A stretch of DNA of 64,000 bases from JAWPMV01 sp039819665 (GCA_039819665.1 JBCBRM010000024.1:59037-123036), one strand, 5' to 3'. Counted from the stretch's first letter, positions 17,589-26,074 are shown. Program-made: numbers and translations. The notes: generated by a model from the sequence alone, not told the origin.

Positions 17589-17685
17589 AAGGGTGAAAAA
17601 TACACATTCTGCGGAATTATTCTATATATCGAAGCTGTCTTTTCTTGTAAAATGTTCTATATAATATCTGTAGAGAAGTAGGTTG

Positions 17686-17693
17686 CAAAGATA
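17686..17693 (-). promoter_or_regulatory. candidate -7 box for the CHAT gene
   Basis: On the minus strand TATCTTTG, followed by CA, matches TAnnTTTG exactly, about 100 bases upstream of the CHAT start codon. No good TTTG is found at -33. Confidence 0.45.
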
Positions 17694-17964
17694 TATTCTT
17701 CTAGTTCTTAAAGTTTATTCTTCTTTCCCTTAGATGAAAAGAAGCAAAAATCAAGCTGCTGCAAATCCAACGCGCTATCCGGCCCCCGCACCCGATGCAG
17801 CAGCGGGCCCCTGTCGCGCAGGAGGGGACGTGTTAGGGATTTTGCGTGTTAGCGTGTTGGAGGAGACATGCCATATTTAAATCAAAAAGCCGTAGCAGCT
17901 GATTGATATCAGCTGCAATGAATATCCGAATCAATCCTACCCACCACCCAAGAGCGATGGCCCG

Positions 17965-18023
17965 GCAGCGCCAATCGGGAAATGGGGCGGAGAGTGCGGC
18001 TGGTTCTTGGCGCTGCGATTTTT
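17965..18023 (+). terminator. long hairpin with T run, terminator-like
   Basis: GCAGCGCCAA (17965-17974) and TTGGCGCTGC (18007-18016) pair perfectly across 32 bases and are followed by GATTTTT. It has the form of a plus-strand terminator, yet no gene precedes it on that strand, so it may end a small unannotated transcript or be part of a mobile repeat. Confidence 0.4.
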
Positions 18024-18027
18024 GACT

Positions 18028-18049
18028 CCATCTTTTTTAAAAAAGATGG
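18028..18049. repeat. 22-bp perfect palindrome
   Basis: CCATC, six T, six A, GATGG forms a perfect 22-bp palindrome. A second TAAAAAAGATG occurs at 18061-18071. It could act as a terminator stem or a protein-binding site ahead of the SIR2 operon. Confidence 0.5.
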
Positions 18050-18213
18050 AAACAACTCCCTAAAAAAGATGCAAAACACCCCCAACAGTCGTAAATCATA
18101 TAAGTCAGGTATGCAAAAGCTTCGTATCTTTTAAAATTTGCTATATTGGGATGATACGGAAGCTCTAAAGCAATATGTAAAAAAAACAAAGTCCATATCG
18201 CACACATACCACT

Positions 18214-19332
18214 ATGTCTAAGGCCAAGAAATCGTCCGCGAAAGGGATGCAAGATGGGGATTGGAATGAGATCATAGGCTCCATCGAACGGGAAGAGTGT
18301 ATACTCGTCCTGGGTCCAGGTGCTATTATTGATAAAAATGGCAAGTGCCTGCAAGATCACCTTTGCGACCTCATTGCAGAAAAGCTGGGAGAAAAGGTCC
18401 CAGAAAGTCCCGATCGCCTTTTTCAACTTGCTGATCACCTGAGTAATGAAAGGGGCTGGAGAAAGTTACTATCAGACATGACTACCGAAGCCTATCATGT
18501 GGATGAATACCATCCTATGTATCCACAGTTGGCACAAATTCCCTTTCATCTGATCATTTCAACTTCTCCGGATCATCTACTGACCAATACCTACAATGAC
18601 TTTGGACTGCCCTATAATCTGGAGTATTTCAACTATAAAGAGAGACATGAGCTACAAAATGAGGCCAGTTTCAGCGAACCTTTGATCTACAATCTTTTTG
18701 GGGAAACCGGTGATGATGATTCCCTGGTACTGACTTTCGACAGTCTGTTTGACTTCATTTTCAGCATACTTAGTCCCAAAGGTTTCCCCTTGAAACTAAA
18801 GGAAAAAGTATTGGCCGCTTCCAACTTTCTCTATCTGGGATTCGACTTCGAAAGTTGGCCGCTAAAGATATTGATGCGCCTCTTTGAATCTCATAAGAAA
18901 GAAATTTCCTATGCATATGCATGGAAAGAAAACACCCTTCGCCCTACAACAAAATCCTTCTTTGAAAACAATTTCAAAATCGATTTTGTAAGTGATGAGG
19001 TGCCTGCTTTTATAGATGAACTTTACAAACGATGTCAGGAAGAAAAGCTAATAAAAGATCCCTCGGAAAGTGAAGCACCTGTATCAGACTTCAAAAAAGT
19101 CGCAGAATTACTTAAGAAGGGAGAAATTGTGGAAAGTATTGATTTCTTGGAGAATCATGCAGATGAAAATGATGATACGGATATGCTCAGGTCAGTAATT
19201 AGTTTTTCAAGAAGGTTCAATACGCTTGAAAGGGATAAGCAGAAAGGAATTCTGGATAAAGACGATGCAGATCTGGAAATGAATCGAATTGTTGATGGAC
19301 TTTTGGGACTGGCAGAAACTCTAAACACCTAA
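18214..19332 (+). CDS. SIR2-like domain protein with C-terminal EAD11-like adaptor domain
   Basis: 372 residues, cytosolic. The SIR2-like fold spans about 15-270: glycine motif VLGPGAIID (32-40), ISTSPDHLL (115-123) with Asp120, YNLFGE (159-164), FDSLFDFIF, and FLYLGFDFESWPLK (205-218). The usual catalytic His of the LHG motif is replaced by Phe162, so NAD hydrolysis cannot be assumed. Residues about 292-370 (KKG at 301-303, SRRFNTLER at 332-340) match the N-terminal domain of the CHAT protein, an EAD11-like adaptor. It is followed after 6 bases by the STAND NTPase gene. SIR2-like effectors of conflict systems usually deplete NAD; here it may be an active variant or a binding module. Confidence 0.8.
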   Translation: MSKAKKSSAKGMQDGDWNEIIGSIEREECILVLGPGAIIDKNGKCLQDHLCDLIAEKLGEKVPESPDRLFQLADHLSNERGWRKLLSDMTTEAYHVDEYHPMYPQLAQIPFHLIISTSPDHLLTNTYNDFGLPYNLEYFNYKERHELQNEASFSEPLIYNLFGETGDDDSLVLTFDSLFDFIFSILSPKGFPLKLKEKVLAASNFLYLGFDFESWPLKILMRLFESHKKEISYAYAWKENTLRPTTKSFFENNFKIDFVSDEVPAFIDELYKRCQEEKLIKDPSESEAPVSDFKKVAELLKKGEIVESIDFLENHADENDDTDMLRSVISFSRRFNTLERDKQKGILDKDDADLEMNRIVDGLLGLAETLNT

Positions 19333-19338
19333 TCTTTC

Positions 19339-21471
19339 ATGGGAAAAGCATATAGATATCCGGGAGTTAAACCCTTTACGGAAAAAGAAGCCCACTTATT
19401 CTTTGGAAGAAAGGGAGATATAAGTCAACTGTCTCGCTTTATCCGTACGGAGGATTTGGTTGTTCTTCATGGGAAATCCGGTCTTGGAAAAAGTTCTCTG
19501 ATTAATGCAGGTATCTTACCGCTAGTTGAGCAGCAAAAAAACAATCGGTATATCCCCTTACAAATCAGGCTGAGAAGTTATAATCCCAAAGTTCCCCAGG
19601 ATCTTTTTGAGATTTTTAACCAGGGGCTAGAAAGAGAAAAGAATTTCATAGACGATATTCCCACAAAAACCACTAGTATTTGGCATGCAATGAAGAGTCG
19701 GGAATATTGCGATCTGGGAGATAAACCTCCCAAATACCTCTTGATCCTCGACCAGTTTGAAGAACTCTTTACTTATCCTCAGGAACAGTATATGGAGTTC
19801 GGAAGGGAATTGGCCAGCCTTTACAATAGGCGCATGCCCAAAGAGTTTCGCAAACTCTTGCGTCATGAAACGATTGGAAATCCTGATTTCGAACAAAAAC
19901 TCAAAGACGAGAAGCTGGAAGACTGGATAGATCAACCCGTAAATCTTAAGATCCTCATTGCAATACGGACCGATAAATTCAATCTGCTGGATAAATTTTC
20001 TTCTTTCCTTCCGGAAGTTCTGGTAAATGCCCAATTGCTTGAGCCTTTTACTAAAAATCAGGCTAAAATGGCCATCCAGAAGCCAGCAAAAATTGAAGGG
20101 AGTTTCGATTCTCCTCCTTTTAGTTTTGAAAAGGCCGCCATTGACAAAGTTGTTGACTTCCTTGCCTCCGAAAGTAATGGACAGGTTGAAGGATTTCAGC
20201 TCCAGATCATTTGCCGAAATATAGAGGAAAACATCATCAAATTTGATGAGGGTAAGGAGAACAAGGAAGCCCGGATGAGCATTAAAAAGCTCAAAGCAAA
20301 AAAAGGCGAGCCTCAGTATTGTATAGAAAATGTAGAGGCCGATTTTGGAGATATTTTGCGACGGTATTATGACGAACAGATCGCTACCCTTGAACCAAAA
20401 GAACAAAAGCAGGCTCGCGAACTGATAGAGGATCAATTGATTGCTGATGATCGTCGGGTAAGTTTGGATCAGGCCATTATCCAGAATTTTGTAAGTGAGG
20501 AGCTGTTGGTGAAATTGGTGGATACCCGCCTAATCCGAAGAGAACCTAATAATTTGGGCGGCTTCAGCTATGAGATCAGCCATGATACCTTGTTAGCCCC
20601 GGTCATGGAAGCCAGGGGCGAAAGGCGAAAAAAAGAACGACAAAAAGAAAGACGTCAGAAAGCCCTTGAGGCGGCCAAAAAGAGGGAAGAAGAACTCCAA
20701 AGAGAAAAGGAAGAGCAGGAAAAGGAATTGGCTCAGGTTCGGGCAGAGCAAGCAGTGAGAGAAAAAGAAAGAGCCCTCAAGGACAAAAAGACTGAGCGTC
20801 GCTTTAAATATATGCTCGGAGGTATCCTGGTTGTCCTGGGATTATATAGTGTTGTTTTATATTTGCAAAACAGAGCCATTTCTAGTAGTGAAGCCCAGGT
20901 AGTTCTACAATCTAAAGTCTTGCAAGAAGAATTTGGAGTTACAGCAGATCAACTCGACTCTCTCCAGAACTTTATCCAGAATCTCCCAGAAGATCAAATA
21001 GACGCAGCTACAGATAAAAGCAAATTGCTGGAACTGAAATCTAATATCGAGGCAAACCTACCTGCAGATACTATTCAAACCCGTTATAAGCTTTACATAA
21101 AGTTCAACCGCTTGTTTGTACAGAGCCATATATTTCCAAGGAATGCGAATAAAATTCCGCCTCAAAACGTAGATTTTCTGCGAAGGATCATAAATGTCTC
21201 CAATAGATATCCCAATATGGGGATGAATATCGAGGTTCATACAGATGATAGAGGAGATGCAAATAAAAATGTAAAAATCAGCGCTTATAGGGCCAGTCAT
21301 GTCGCAGATATTCTGATTGATAGCCTGCAGGTAGATGCTGTGAAGATCAGCTTTACCAGCAAAGGCGAATCTGATCCGATTATTCCTATTACTCCTACGA
21401 TGGGCACCATTGAGCGGAATGAAGCCCGTAAAGAAAATAGGCGGGTAAACCTGGTATTTTTCCCGGAATAG
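19339..21471 (+). CDS. membrane-anchored STAND NTPase (nSTAND1-like) with periplasmic OmpA-like domain
   Basis: 710 residues. A STAND NTPase module begins at once: PGVKPFTEKEAHLFFGR, Walker A GKSGLGKSSL (45-54), Walker B LLILDQFEEL (134-143), a likely sensor Arg in IAIRTDKF (207-214), and a winged-helix end with EISHDTLLAPV (412-422). A highly charged coiled coil follows (about 425-488), then one membrane helix (about 491-509, LGGILVVLGLYSVVLYL). The C-terminal part is an OmpA-like domain: VHTDDRGDANKN (633-644), AYRASHVADIL (649-659), KGESDPI (675-681) and ENRRVNLVF (699-707). The NTPase is therefore cytosolic and the OmpA domain periplasmic. It sits in an operon with the SIR2-like gene. No tetratricopeptide, WD40 or other usual STAND sensor repeats are present; the OmpA domain takes that place. 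Confidence 0.87.
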   Translation: MGKAYRYPGVKPFTEKEAHLFFGRKGDISQLSRFIRTEDLVVLHGKSGLGKSSLINAGILPLVEQQKNNRYIPLQIRLRSYNPKVPQDLFEIFNQGLEREKNFIDDIPTKTTSIWHAMKSREYCDLGDKPPKYLLILDQFEELFTYPQEQYMEFGRELASLYNRRMPKEFRKLLRHETIGNPDFEQKLKDEKLEDWIDQPVNLKILIAIRTDKFNLLDKFSSFLPEVLVNAQLLEPFTKNQAKMAIQKPAKIEGSFDSPPFSFEKAAIDKVVDFLASESNGQVEGFQLQIICRNIEENIIKFDEGKENKEARMSIKKLKAKKGEPQYCIENVEADFGDILRRYYDEQIATLEPKEQKQARELIEDQLIADDRRVSLDQAIIQNFVSEELLVKLVDTRLIRREPNNLGGFSYEISHDTLLAPVMEARGERRKKERQKERRQKALEAAKKREEELQREKEEQEKELAQVRAEQAVREKERALKDKKTERRFKYMLGGILVVLGLYSVVLYLQNRAISSSEAQVVLQSKVLQEEFGVTADQLDSLQNFIQNLPEDQIDAATDKSKLLELKSNIEANLPADTIQTRYKLYIKFNRLFVQSHIFPRNANKIPPQNVDFLRRIINVSNRYPNMGMNIEVHTDDRGDANKNVKISAYRASHVADILIDSLQVDAVKISFTSKGESDPIIPITPTMGTIERNEARKENRRVNLVFFPE

Positions 21472-21514
21472 AGAAAAAATGACTTCCTTGTATGCTGATT
21501 CGTTTAGCATATAT

Positions 21515-22630
21515 ATGAATAGCTTAAAAAATATCTGTCTGGCATCTCTTTGGTGTATCTTTTTCCTCCCTTTAGATAGTCTAGGCCAAATCCTGGGTTC
21601 GGCTCCAAATGACCTACCTCGATTCAGACCGCTCCATTATATCTGTTACAAAAGCAAAGCCCCCCTGAAAATTGATGGCAAGCTGGACGAAAGTTCCTGG
21701 CAGGAAGCTCAGTTTAGCCAGAAATTTCTGGACATTGAAGGCACAAAAAAGCCACGACCGCTTCAGGAAACCCGGGTAAAAATGCTCTGGGACGAGAACT
21801 TTCTCTATTTTGGCGCAGAGCTAAAAGAGACAGATTTATGGGCAACTATCAACAAGAGAGATTCTGTAATCTTTTATGACAATGACTTTGAGATATTCAT
21901 TGATCCGGATGGAGATACGCATAACTATTATGAGTTTGAAGTCAATGCCTTTGGAACAGAATGGGATCTACTCTTGCCCAAACCGTATAGAGATGGCGGC
22001 CCAGCGATTGATGGATGGGATATAAGCGGGATAAAAGTAGGGATTCAGTTGAATGGCAGTCTCAATGACAATAGCGATAGAGATAGTAGTTGGGTGCTGG
22101 AGATCGCCATGCCCTGGAATATTTTAGAGGAATGTGCTCCTGAGGGAAAACCACCCTTTCACAAGGATCAGTGGCGGATCAATTTTTCACGAGTCGAGTA
22201 TTTTCTGGATAAAGAAGGCAAAAGCTATAAAAAACGAATAGATCCTGCTACAGGCAAAGCCTTTCCCGAATTTAATTGGGTGTGGTCTCCTCAAGGAAAG
22301 ATAAACATGCATATGCCCGAAATGTGGGGCTTCGTTCAGTTTTCTCGGGAGATAATTGGCGAAGGCTTCGATCAATTTCAATGGAATCGGGATGAGGACA
22401 TCAAGTGGGCGTTACGCCAAGTGTATTACAAGCAAAAAGCTTTTAAGGAAAGTACGCAAAACTATAGCCGTAGCTTGGAGCAATTGGGATTAAGTAATAT
22501 GATGTTAAATGGGAAAAAATTGACTCCCTACATTGAAGCTACCTCTGCTTCTTTTGTTGCAAGTTTGGGAAGTTCAGATGGAAACGGAATTTGGTATATC
22601 CGCGAGGATGGTAAAACCTGGAGGAAGTAA
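21515..22630 (+). CDS. secreted CBM9-like carbohydrate-binding domain protein
   Basis: 371 residues from ATG at 21515, chosen because MNSLKNICLASLWCIFFLPL is a standard signal peptide; an in-frame ATG at 21479 adds 12 residues and lies 7 bases after the STAND stop. Residues about 35-245 match the CBM9-like fold used in many Bacteroidota exported proteins (KIDGKLDESSW, VKMLWDENFLYFGAEL, FEIFIDPDGDTHNYYEFEVN, WVLEIAMPW). The C-terminal ~100 residues have no recognised domain. Tight spacing puts it in the SIR2-STAND operon. It may bind cell-wall or surface glycans, but a link to the STAND protein is inference. Confidence 0.78.
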   Translation: MNSLKNICLASLWCIFFLPLDSLGQILGSAPNDLPRFRPLHYICYKSKAPLKIDGKLDESSWQEAQFSQKFLDIEGTKKPRPLQETRVKMLWDENFLYFGAELKETDLWATINKRDSVIFYDNDFEIFIDPDGDTHNYYEFEVNAFGTEWDLLLPKPYRDGGPAIDGWDISGIKVGIQLNGSLNDNSDRDSSWVLEIAMPWNILEECAPEGKPPFHKDQWRINFSRVEYFLDKEGKSYKKRIDPATGKAFPEFNWVWSPQGKINMHMPEMWGFVQFSREIIGEGFDQFQWNRDEDIKWALRQVYYKQKAFKESTQNYSRSLEQLGLSNMMLNGKKLTPYIEATSASFVASLGSSDGNGIWYIREDGKTWRK

Positions 22631-22762
22631 AACTTCAATACTATAACACTAATTTCTCATGCATGGAAAGTATTTTGGTGTTGCAGTCGGTTTAATAAAT
22701 ACCGAAATTCGTGTCTTACCGAGTCCCGCTGAGGAACCTCTATTTCTGCTTATTTCCGTTCA

Positions 22763-24397
22763 CTACTCAAACACATATCCCGGATAAAACTCACGCAGTT
22801 TCCTCATCACCTTCTCCCGATAGGGAGAATCCCTTTTTACTGCAAGCCCAAAATCCAGTAATTCGGGATACCAGTCATAGTATTTCTCAAAGTATGGGGC
22901 TTTAACCAAATAATAATTTAAGGCGGGATAATCATAGTGCGGCATCCAAATGAGATCGGGATCATATGCACTCAGATACCTTTCCATTTGGTCTGCATTC
23001 AAGGCCTTCCCTTCCAGAGAAGCTGTATTATGAAGTCCGACCAGACAGAGAATCTTTTTATCGCTATGCTGAGATGACAGGAAGCCATGCTCTGTTGCTG
23101 CAAAAACAAAATCTTTATCTCCAGCTTCTGCGATAAGTTCATTCATCAATTCTACTGCATACCAGGCCAAAGAATCATTATCTGTCCGCCCAGGGAGTTC
23201 TAGATCAAACTGCTGAGCTTTTTCAAGCGCCAATTCCTTTTTCAGTTGAAAGTAGGCATTCCCTCCCCAGCGCAAGGAAAATATCAAAAGAAGAAGCCCA
23301 CATAAAATCAAGGATGCTTGCATGATTTCCTTCCTTCCCCAAATCAATCCTTCTTTCATCCATTTATCTATCCCTATTACAGCAAAAGCCGCTATAAATG
23401 GAAGGGATGGTAGTAAAAGACGAGATTCGAAACCCATCACGGGAACCGTCCTTAAAAAGTATAATTGTGTGAGAATAAACGGAAGGAGAAATGCCCATGC
23501 CCTCGAGGAAGACTTTCCACCAAAAAACAGAAGCCCCAGTAAAAAGAATGGAAGTCCATAAAGGATAAAGTCAGCCAAATATTGCCAGGTATTCCAGAGG
23601 CCTATGCCCAGATAAGCTTCATAAAAGCTCCCATTTTTCACATAAAAAGGAATGGGTAAAACAGCACCGAAATAAAAATGTTTTATCAAAGAATCCCCCA
23701 GTATCATCAGGGCAAAAAGGCCAGAGAAAATGAACATATCTTTCCATCTGCTCCCTGACAAAAACATAAAGAGTAACGGAAATAATGCAGCATAAAATCC
23801 ATTATCCGGCCGAACAAAAAACGTAAAGTAGGCAGCAAAAGCGAGCAGAATCACAGGTTTAAGCTCCTTTTTTTGCTCATAATTAAAGGTCGCATAAATC
23901 AATAAAGCGTTACTCATCAGCGACATCATGGTATCCATCCCAGTCAGATTCCTTCGCATAAGAGGATTCAATAAGACCAGCAATAAAACGAGTAGGCTAA
24001 TTTCCCTCCTGTATGGATTTTTTTTATCCAAAATGAGCAGATTACTTTTTTGAATAAGAAATAAGCCCAGCAGAAAGAAGCACACTGATTGCAAGACCAG
24101 AAGTTTATCCTGGCTCAATAAAGAAGCGATCCCTGTTTTGAGCAGGATATAGTTGGAGAAAACATAGCCGGTACTGGTACAGCCATATGCCGCTTCATCT
24201 GCATTCCAACCAAAAACGCCATGCTCTGCGAGATTATGAGCATAGCGGATAAACATAAAGGCATCATCAAAAAAGATATTCCGGCTGAGATAAAGAAAAG
24301 AAATAAAAAGGCTCAAACTAATTACAGCAATTCCAAGAAAATAGCGTATCGCCTTTTGTATAGGCATTCCAGCTATTTCCCGGGAAGTCTTTTGCAT
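22763..24397 (-). CDS. GT-C fold glycosyltransferase-like membrane protein
   Basis: 544 residues with about ten to twelve membrane helices. An Asp-Asp pair in the first extracytoplasmic loop (FFDDAFMFIRYAHNLAEHG, about 37-55) and the CTSTGYVF stretch are marks of GT-C transferases that use polyprenyl-phosphate sugars. A C-terminal soluble region of about 150 residues (from about 390) contains LIWMPHYDYPALNYYL. It is likely to add a sugar to a lipid or protein at the periplasmic face; donor and acceptor are unknown. It is convergent with the CBM9-like gene. Confidence 0.75.
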   Translation of the reverse strand: MQKTSREIAGMPIQKAIRYFLGIAVISLSLFISFLYLSRNIFFDDAFMFIRYAHNLAEHGVFGWNADEAAYGCTSTGYVFSNYILLKTGIASLLSQDKLLVLQSVCFFLLGLFLIQKSNLLILDKKNPYRREISLLVLLLVLLNPLMRRNLTGMDTMMSLMSNALLIYATFNYEQKKELKPVILLAFAAYFTFFVRPDNGFYAALFPLLFMFLSGSRWKDMFIFSGLFALMILGDSLIKHFYFGAVLPIPFYVKNGSFYEAYLGIGLWNTWQYLADFILYGLPFFLLGLLFFGGKSSSRAWAFLLPFILTQLYFLRTVPVMGFESRLLLPSLPFIAAFAVIGIDKWMKEGLIWGRKEIMQASLILCGLLLLIFSLRWGGNAYFQLKKELALEKAQQFDLELPGRTDNDSLAWYAVELMNELIAEAGDKDFVFAATEHGFLSSQHSDKKILCLVGLHNTASLEGKALNADQMERYLSAYDPDLIWMPHYDYPALNYYLVKAPYFEKYYDWYPELLDFGLAVKRDSPYREKVMRKLREFYPGYVFE

Positions 24398-24478
24398 CGG
24401 CTAATTTTTGGGCTAGGTTTCTGAGCAGATCAAATTAGCCAATCCTATATTGAAATCCCCCTTAATTTGGAGGAAATC

Positions 24479-25651
24479 TTATTTCTCCATTGCCGCCCTA
24501 ATTTTATCTCGAGCTTCTAGTAGAGAAGGTTCCTCTGGATTGAGCTCGATGGCTTTTGAGATCTCACGCTCTGCTTCTTCTAGTTGTTTTTGCATAAAGA
24601 GAGACTTTGCCAGCATAGCTCGAAGTTTCCAGGATTGCGGGATCAATTCTTTGGCATAGGAGATAAGAGCAATGGCCATTTCATGTTTTTCCGCTTGTTG
24701 CAACTTATCGGCTGCCTCGAATATCTGCTGATTCCATAACATGGCCTGGGGAAGTCCTTCGAGTTCTTTGAGTTCGCTCTTCAATTCGTCAATCGAACTA
24801 CGATCTGCCAAGGCATGGCAAATTTCCTTACTTCTTTTATATGCTTTTGCATATGCCTCATACTCATCAGTCTCCTTAAATAGACTTTTCAACTGAACCT
24901 TCTTTCCTTTTTTTAACAAATCCTCAAGGGAAAATTCTACTCTTTCTTCGTAATTGTGAAAGAGATAAAGATAGACTTTCTTTTCCTCCAGGTCATAGAT
25001 ATTGGAATACTGGGTTCCTCCCCAAAAATCTTCCTGGTGCATAGCAGCCAGAACAGATTCGCCATACTCTACTGAGTATTCCAGGCCATTGCTCATGATC
25101 TTATCTCCGGCAGCATATCGATGACATACCTTATAAAAATCTGATTTAGGGGTGGAAGACTGGTAAAAATTGGTAGTGATATGGTAAGTGCCTTCTGAAT
25201 GAACGTAATCGTCTCCTTCTATTACAAGTGAAGCACCAGTACGATCCACAAACATGAGTTGGGCATTCTCCATAAAACTCAGATCGTACTGCTTCATGAT
25301 CTCTTCCACTTCCGCCACTGTCGAACAACTCCCCATAATTTTTCGGATAAGTTTGGCTGGATTAGTCGATTTTTTCCCTGTAGTATTTTTCACCTTTCGA
25401 GCCTCCATAGCAAAACCATCAAAGACCAGTCCTGCTTCATTCATCCCTCCCTGAGCAAAGAAGTTTCCAAAGCCAAAAAAGACGCTTCCGTACTTTCCTC
25501 TTTTATCCGTCCACATCCAGGTATCAGGATCAAAATAATCTTCATTATTTCCGACCAAGGTTTTCCCATCCACCTGAAAGCTAAACATGCTACAGGCGAA
25601 AGTAGAAATACTCAAAATTGAGGCAAGCAAAAGACAAAGGATAGGTTTCAT
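24479..25651 (-). CDS. exported Ntn-type (choloylglycine/C45-like) hydrolase with C-terminal TPRs
   Basis: 390 residues from ATG at 25651, chosen because it gives a clean signal peptide; the frame is open upstream to 25717. Cleavage before Cys20 (STFA|CSMFSF) would expose an N-terminal Cys, the nucleophile of the Ntn hydrolase superfamily. Nearby motifs GKTLVGNNEDY and AQGGMNEAGLVFDGF match linear amide C-N hydrolases (bile salt hydrolase, acyl-CoA:6-APA acyltransferase family). Residues about 270-385 are helical with TPR-like repeats (AIALISYAKEL, AEREISKAIELNPEEPSLLEA). The substrate is an unknown amide. A lipoprotein reading of the same Cys is less likely, because the lipobox is poor. Confidence 0.75.
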   Translation of the reverse strand: MKPILCLLLASILSISTFACSMFSFQVDGKTLVGNNEDYFDPDTWMWTDKRGKYGSVFFGFGNFFAQGGMNEAGLVFDGFAMEARKVKNTTGKKSTNPAKLIRKIMGSCSTVAEVEEIMKQYDLSFMENAQLMFVDRTGASLVIEGDDYVHSEGTYHITTNFYQSSTPKSDFYKVCHRYAAGDKIMSNGLEYSVEYGESVLAAMHQEDFWGGTQYSNIYDLEEKKVYLYLFHNYEERVEFSLEDLLKKGKKVQLKSLFKETDEYEAYAKAYKRSKEICHALADRSSIDELKSELKELEGLPQAMLWNQQIFEAADKLQQAEKHEMAIALISYAKELIPQSWKLRAMLAKSLFMQKQLEEAEREISKAIELNPEEPSLLEARDKIRAAMEK

Positions 25652-25685
25652 ACAAAACAGGCGATTAAAGCTTATACAGGGTTGC

Positions 25686-26074
25686 TTATAGAAGTACCGA
25701 ATTTGTAGTCTCATCAAAATAGATGAGGTAATCGTAATACTGCGTTAAAGGAGTAAGCTGGTAGTATTGAACTGTGGGACTCTGATAAACAGATCCCAGC
25801 TGCAGGGATTTTTTATCCAGAACAAACCATTTCCTCAAATTTTTATCACTCATTCGGGGCAATTCGATCACAAAGGCTGAAGTCTCTGAATTATGGAAGA
25901 TATACTTGTATGAATCACTGGGAGGACTTTCATCTATCCTTTTGGTTCCAGGTATGTTGCTCCCAAAAGCTGTAAATCTTCCTTTTGTAAAACCAAAAGC
26001 GCTCACTTGATAATCCTGGAAAAGAGGATAGGGAAAATGAGCACAATTACTAGTAGGTGAGCGTGTAGTTTCAT
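25686..26074 (-). pseudogene. secreted hypothetical protein interrupted by a frameshift
   Basis: An ATG at 26074 starts a frame giving MKLHAHLLVIVLIFPILFS, a convincing signal peptide, but it stops at a TGA at 26005-26003. The neighbouring frame is open across the same place and continues as QDYQVSAFGFTKGRF to a stop at 25686; read alone it would have only a GTG start at 26006. One extra C in the run TTTTCCAGG (about 26018-26026) would join them as FSQDYQVSAFG, a normal signal-peptidase end, giving a protein of about 129 residues. It is either a recently broken gene or a sequence error. The mature part has no recognised domain. Confidence 0.6.

Larger units (their letters stand above)
17700..18213. 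other. GC-rich intergenic region with inverted repeats in the conflict locus
   Basis: The part from about 17745 to 18030 is visibly richer in G and C than the rest of the window. It contains GTGTTAG-like short repeats (about 17829-17862), a 9-bp inverted repeat GCAGCTGAT/ATCAGCTGC (17895-17916), a 10-bp inverted repeat (17965-18016) and a 22-bp palindrome (18028-18049). A 22-codon ATG ORF at 17957-18025 starts MARQRQSGNGAESAAG; it has unusual composition and is not called as a gene. A weak TATATTGG box at 18142-18149 may belong to the SIR2 operon promoter. The stretch may be a dispersed repeat, a structured RNA or an insertion scar. Confidence 0.5.

Noticed and set aside
17829..17862. GTGTTAG-like repeats as a possible CRISPR array
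   Set aside because: Only about three very short copies without spacers of uniform length and no cas genes.
17957..18025. 22-codon ORF starting MARQRQSGNG
   Set aside because: Too short, lies within an inverted-repeat structure, and no leader or conservation can be shown.
18037..18438. 133-codon minus-strand ORF overlapping the SIR2 start
   Set aside because: Antisense to the start of the SIR2-like gene and ends in the palindromic spacer; no family recognised.
19627..20436. 269-codon minus-strand ORF
   Set aside because: Lies entirely antisense to the STAND NTPase core; Phe/Leu-rich composition typical of a shadow frame.
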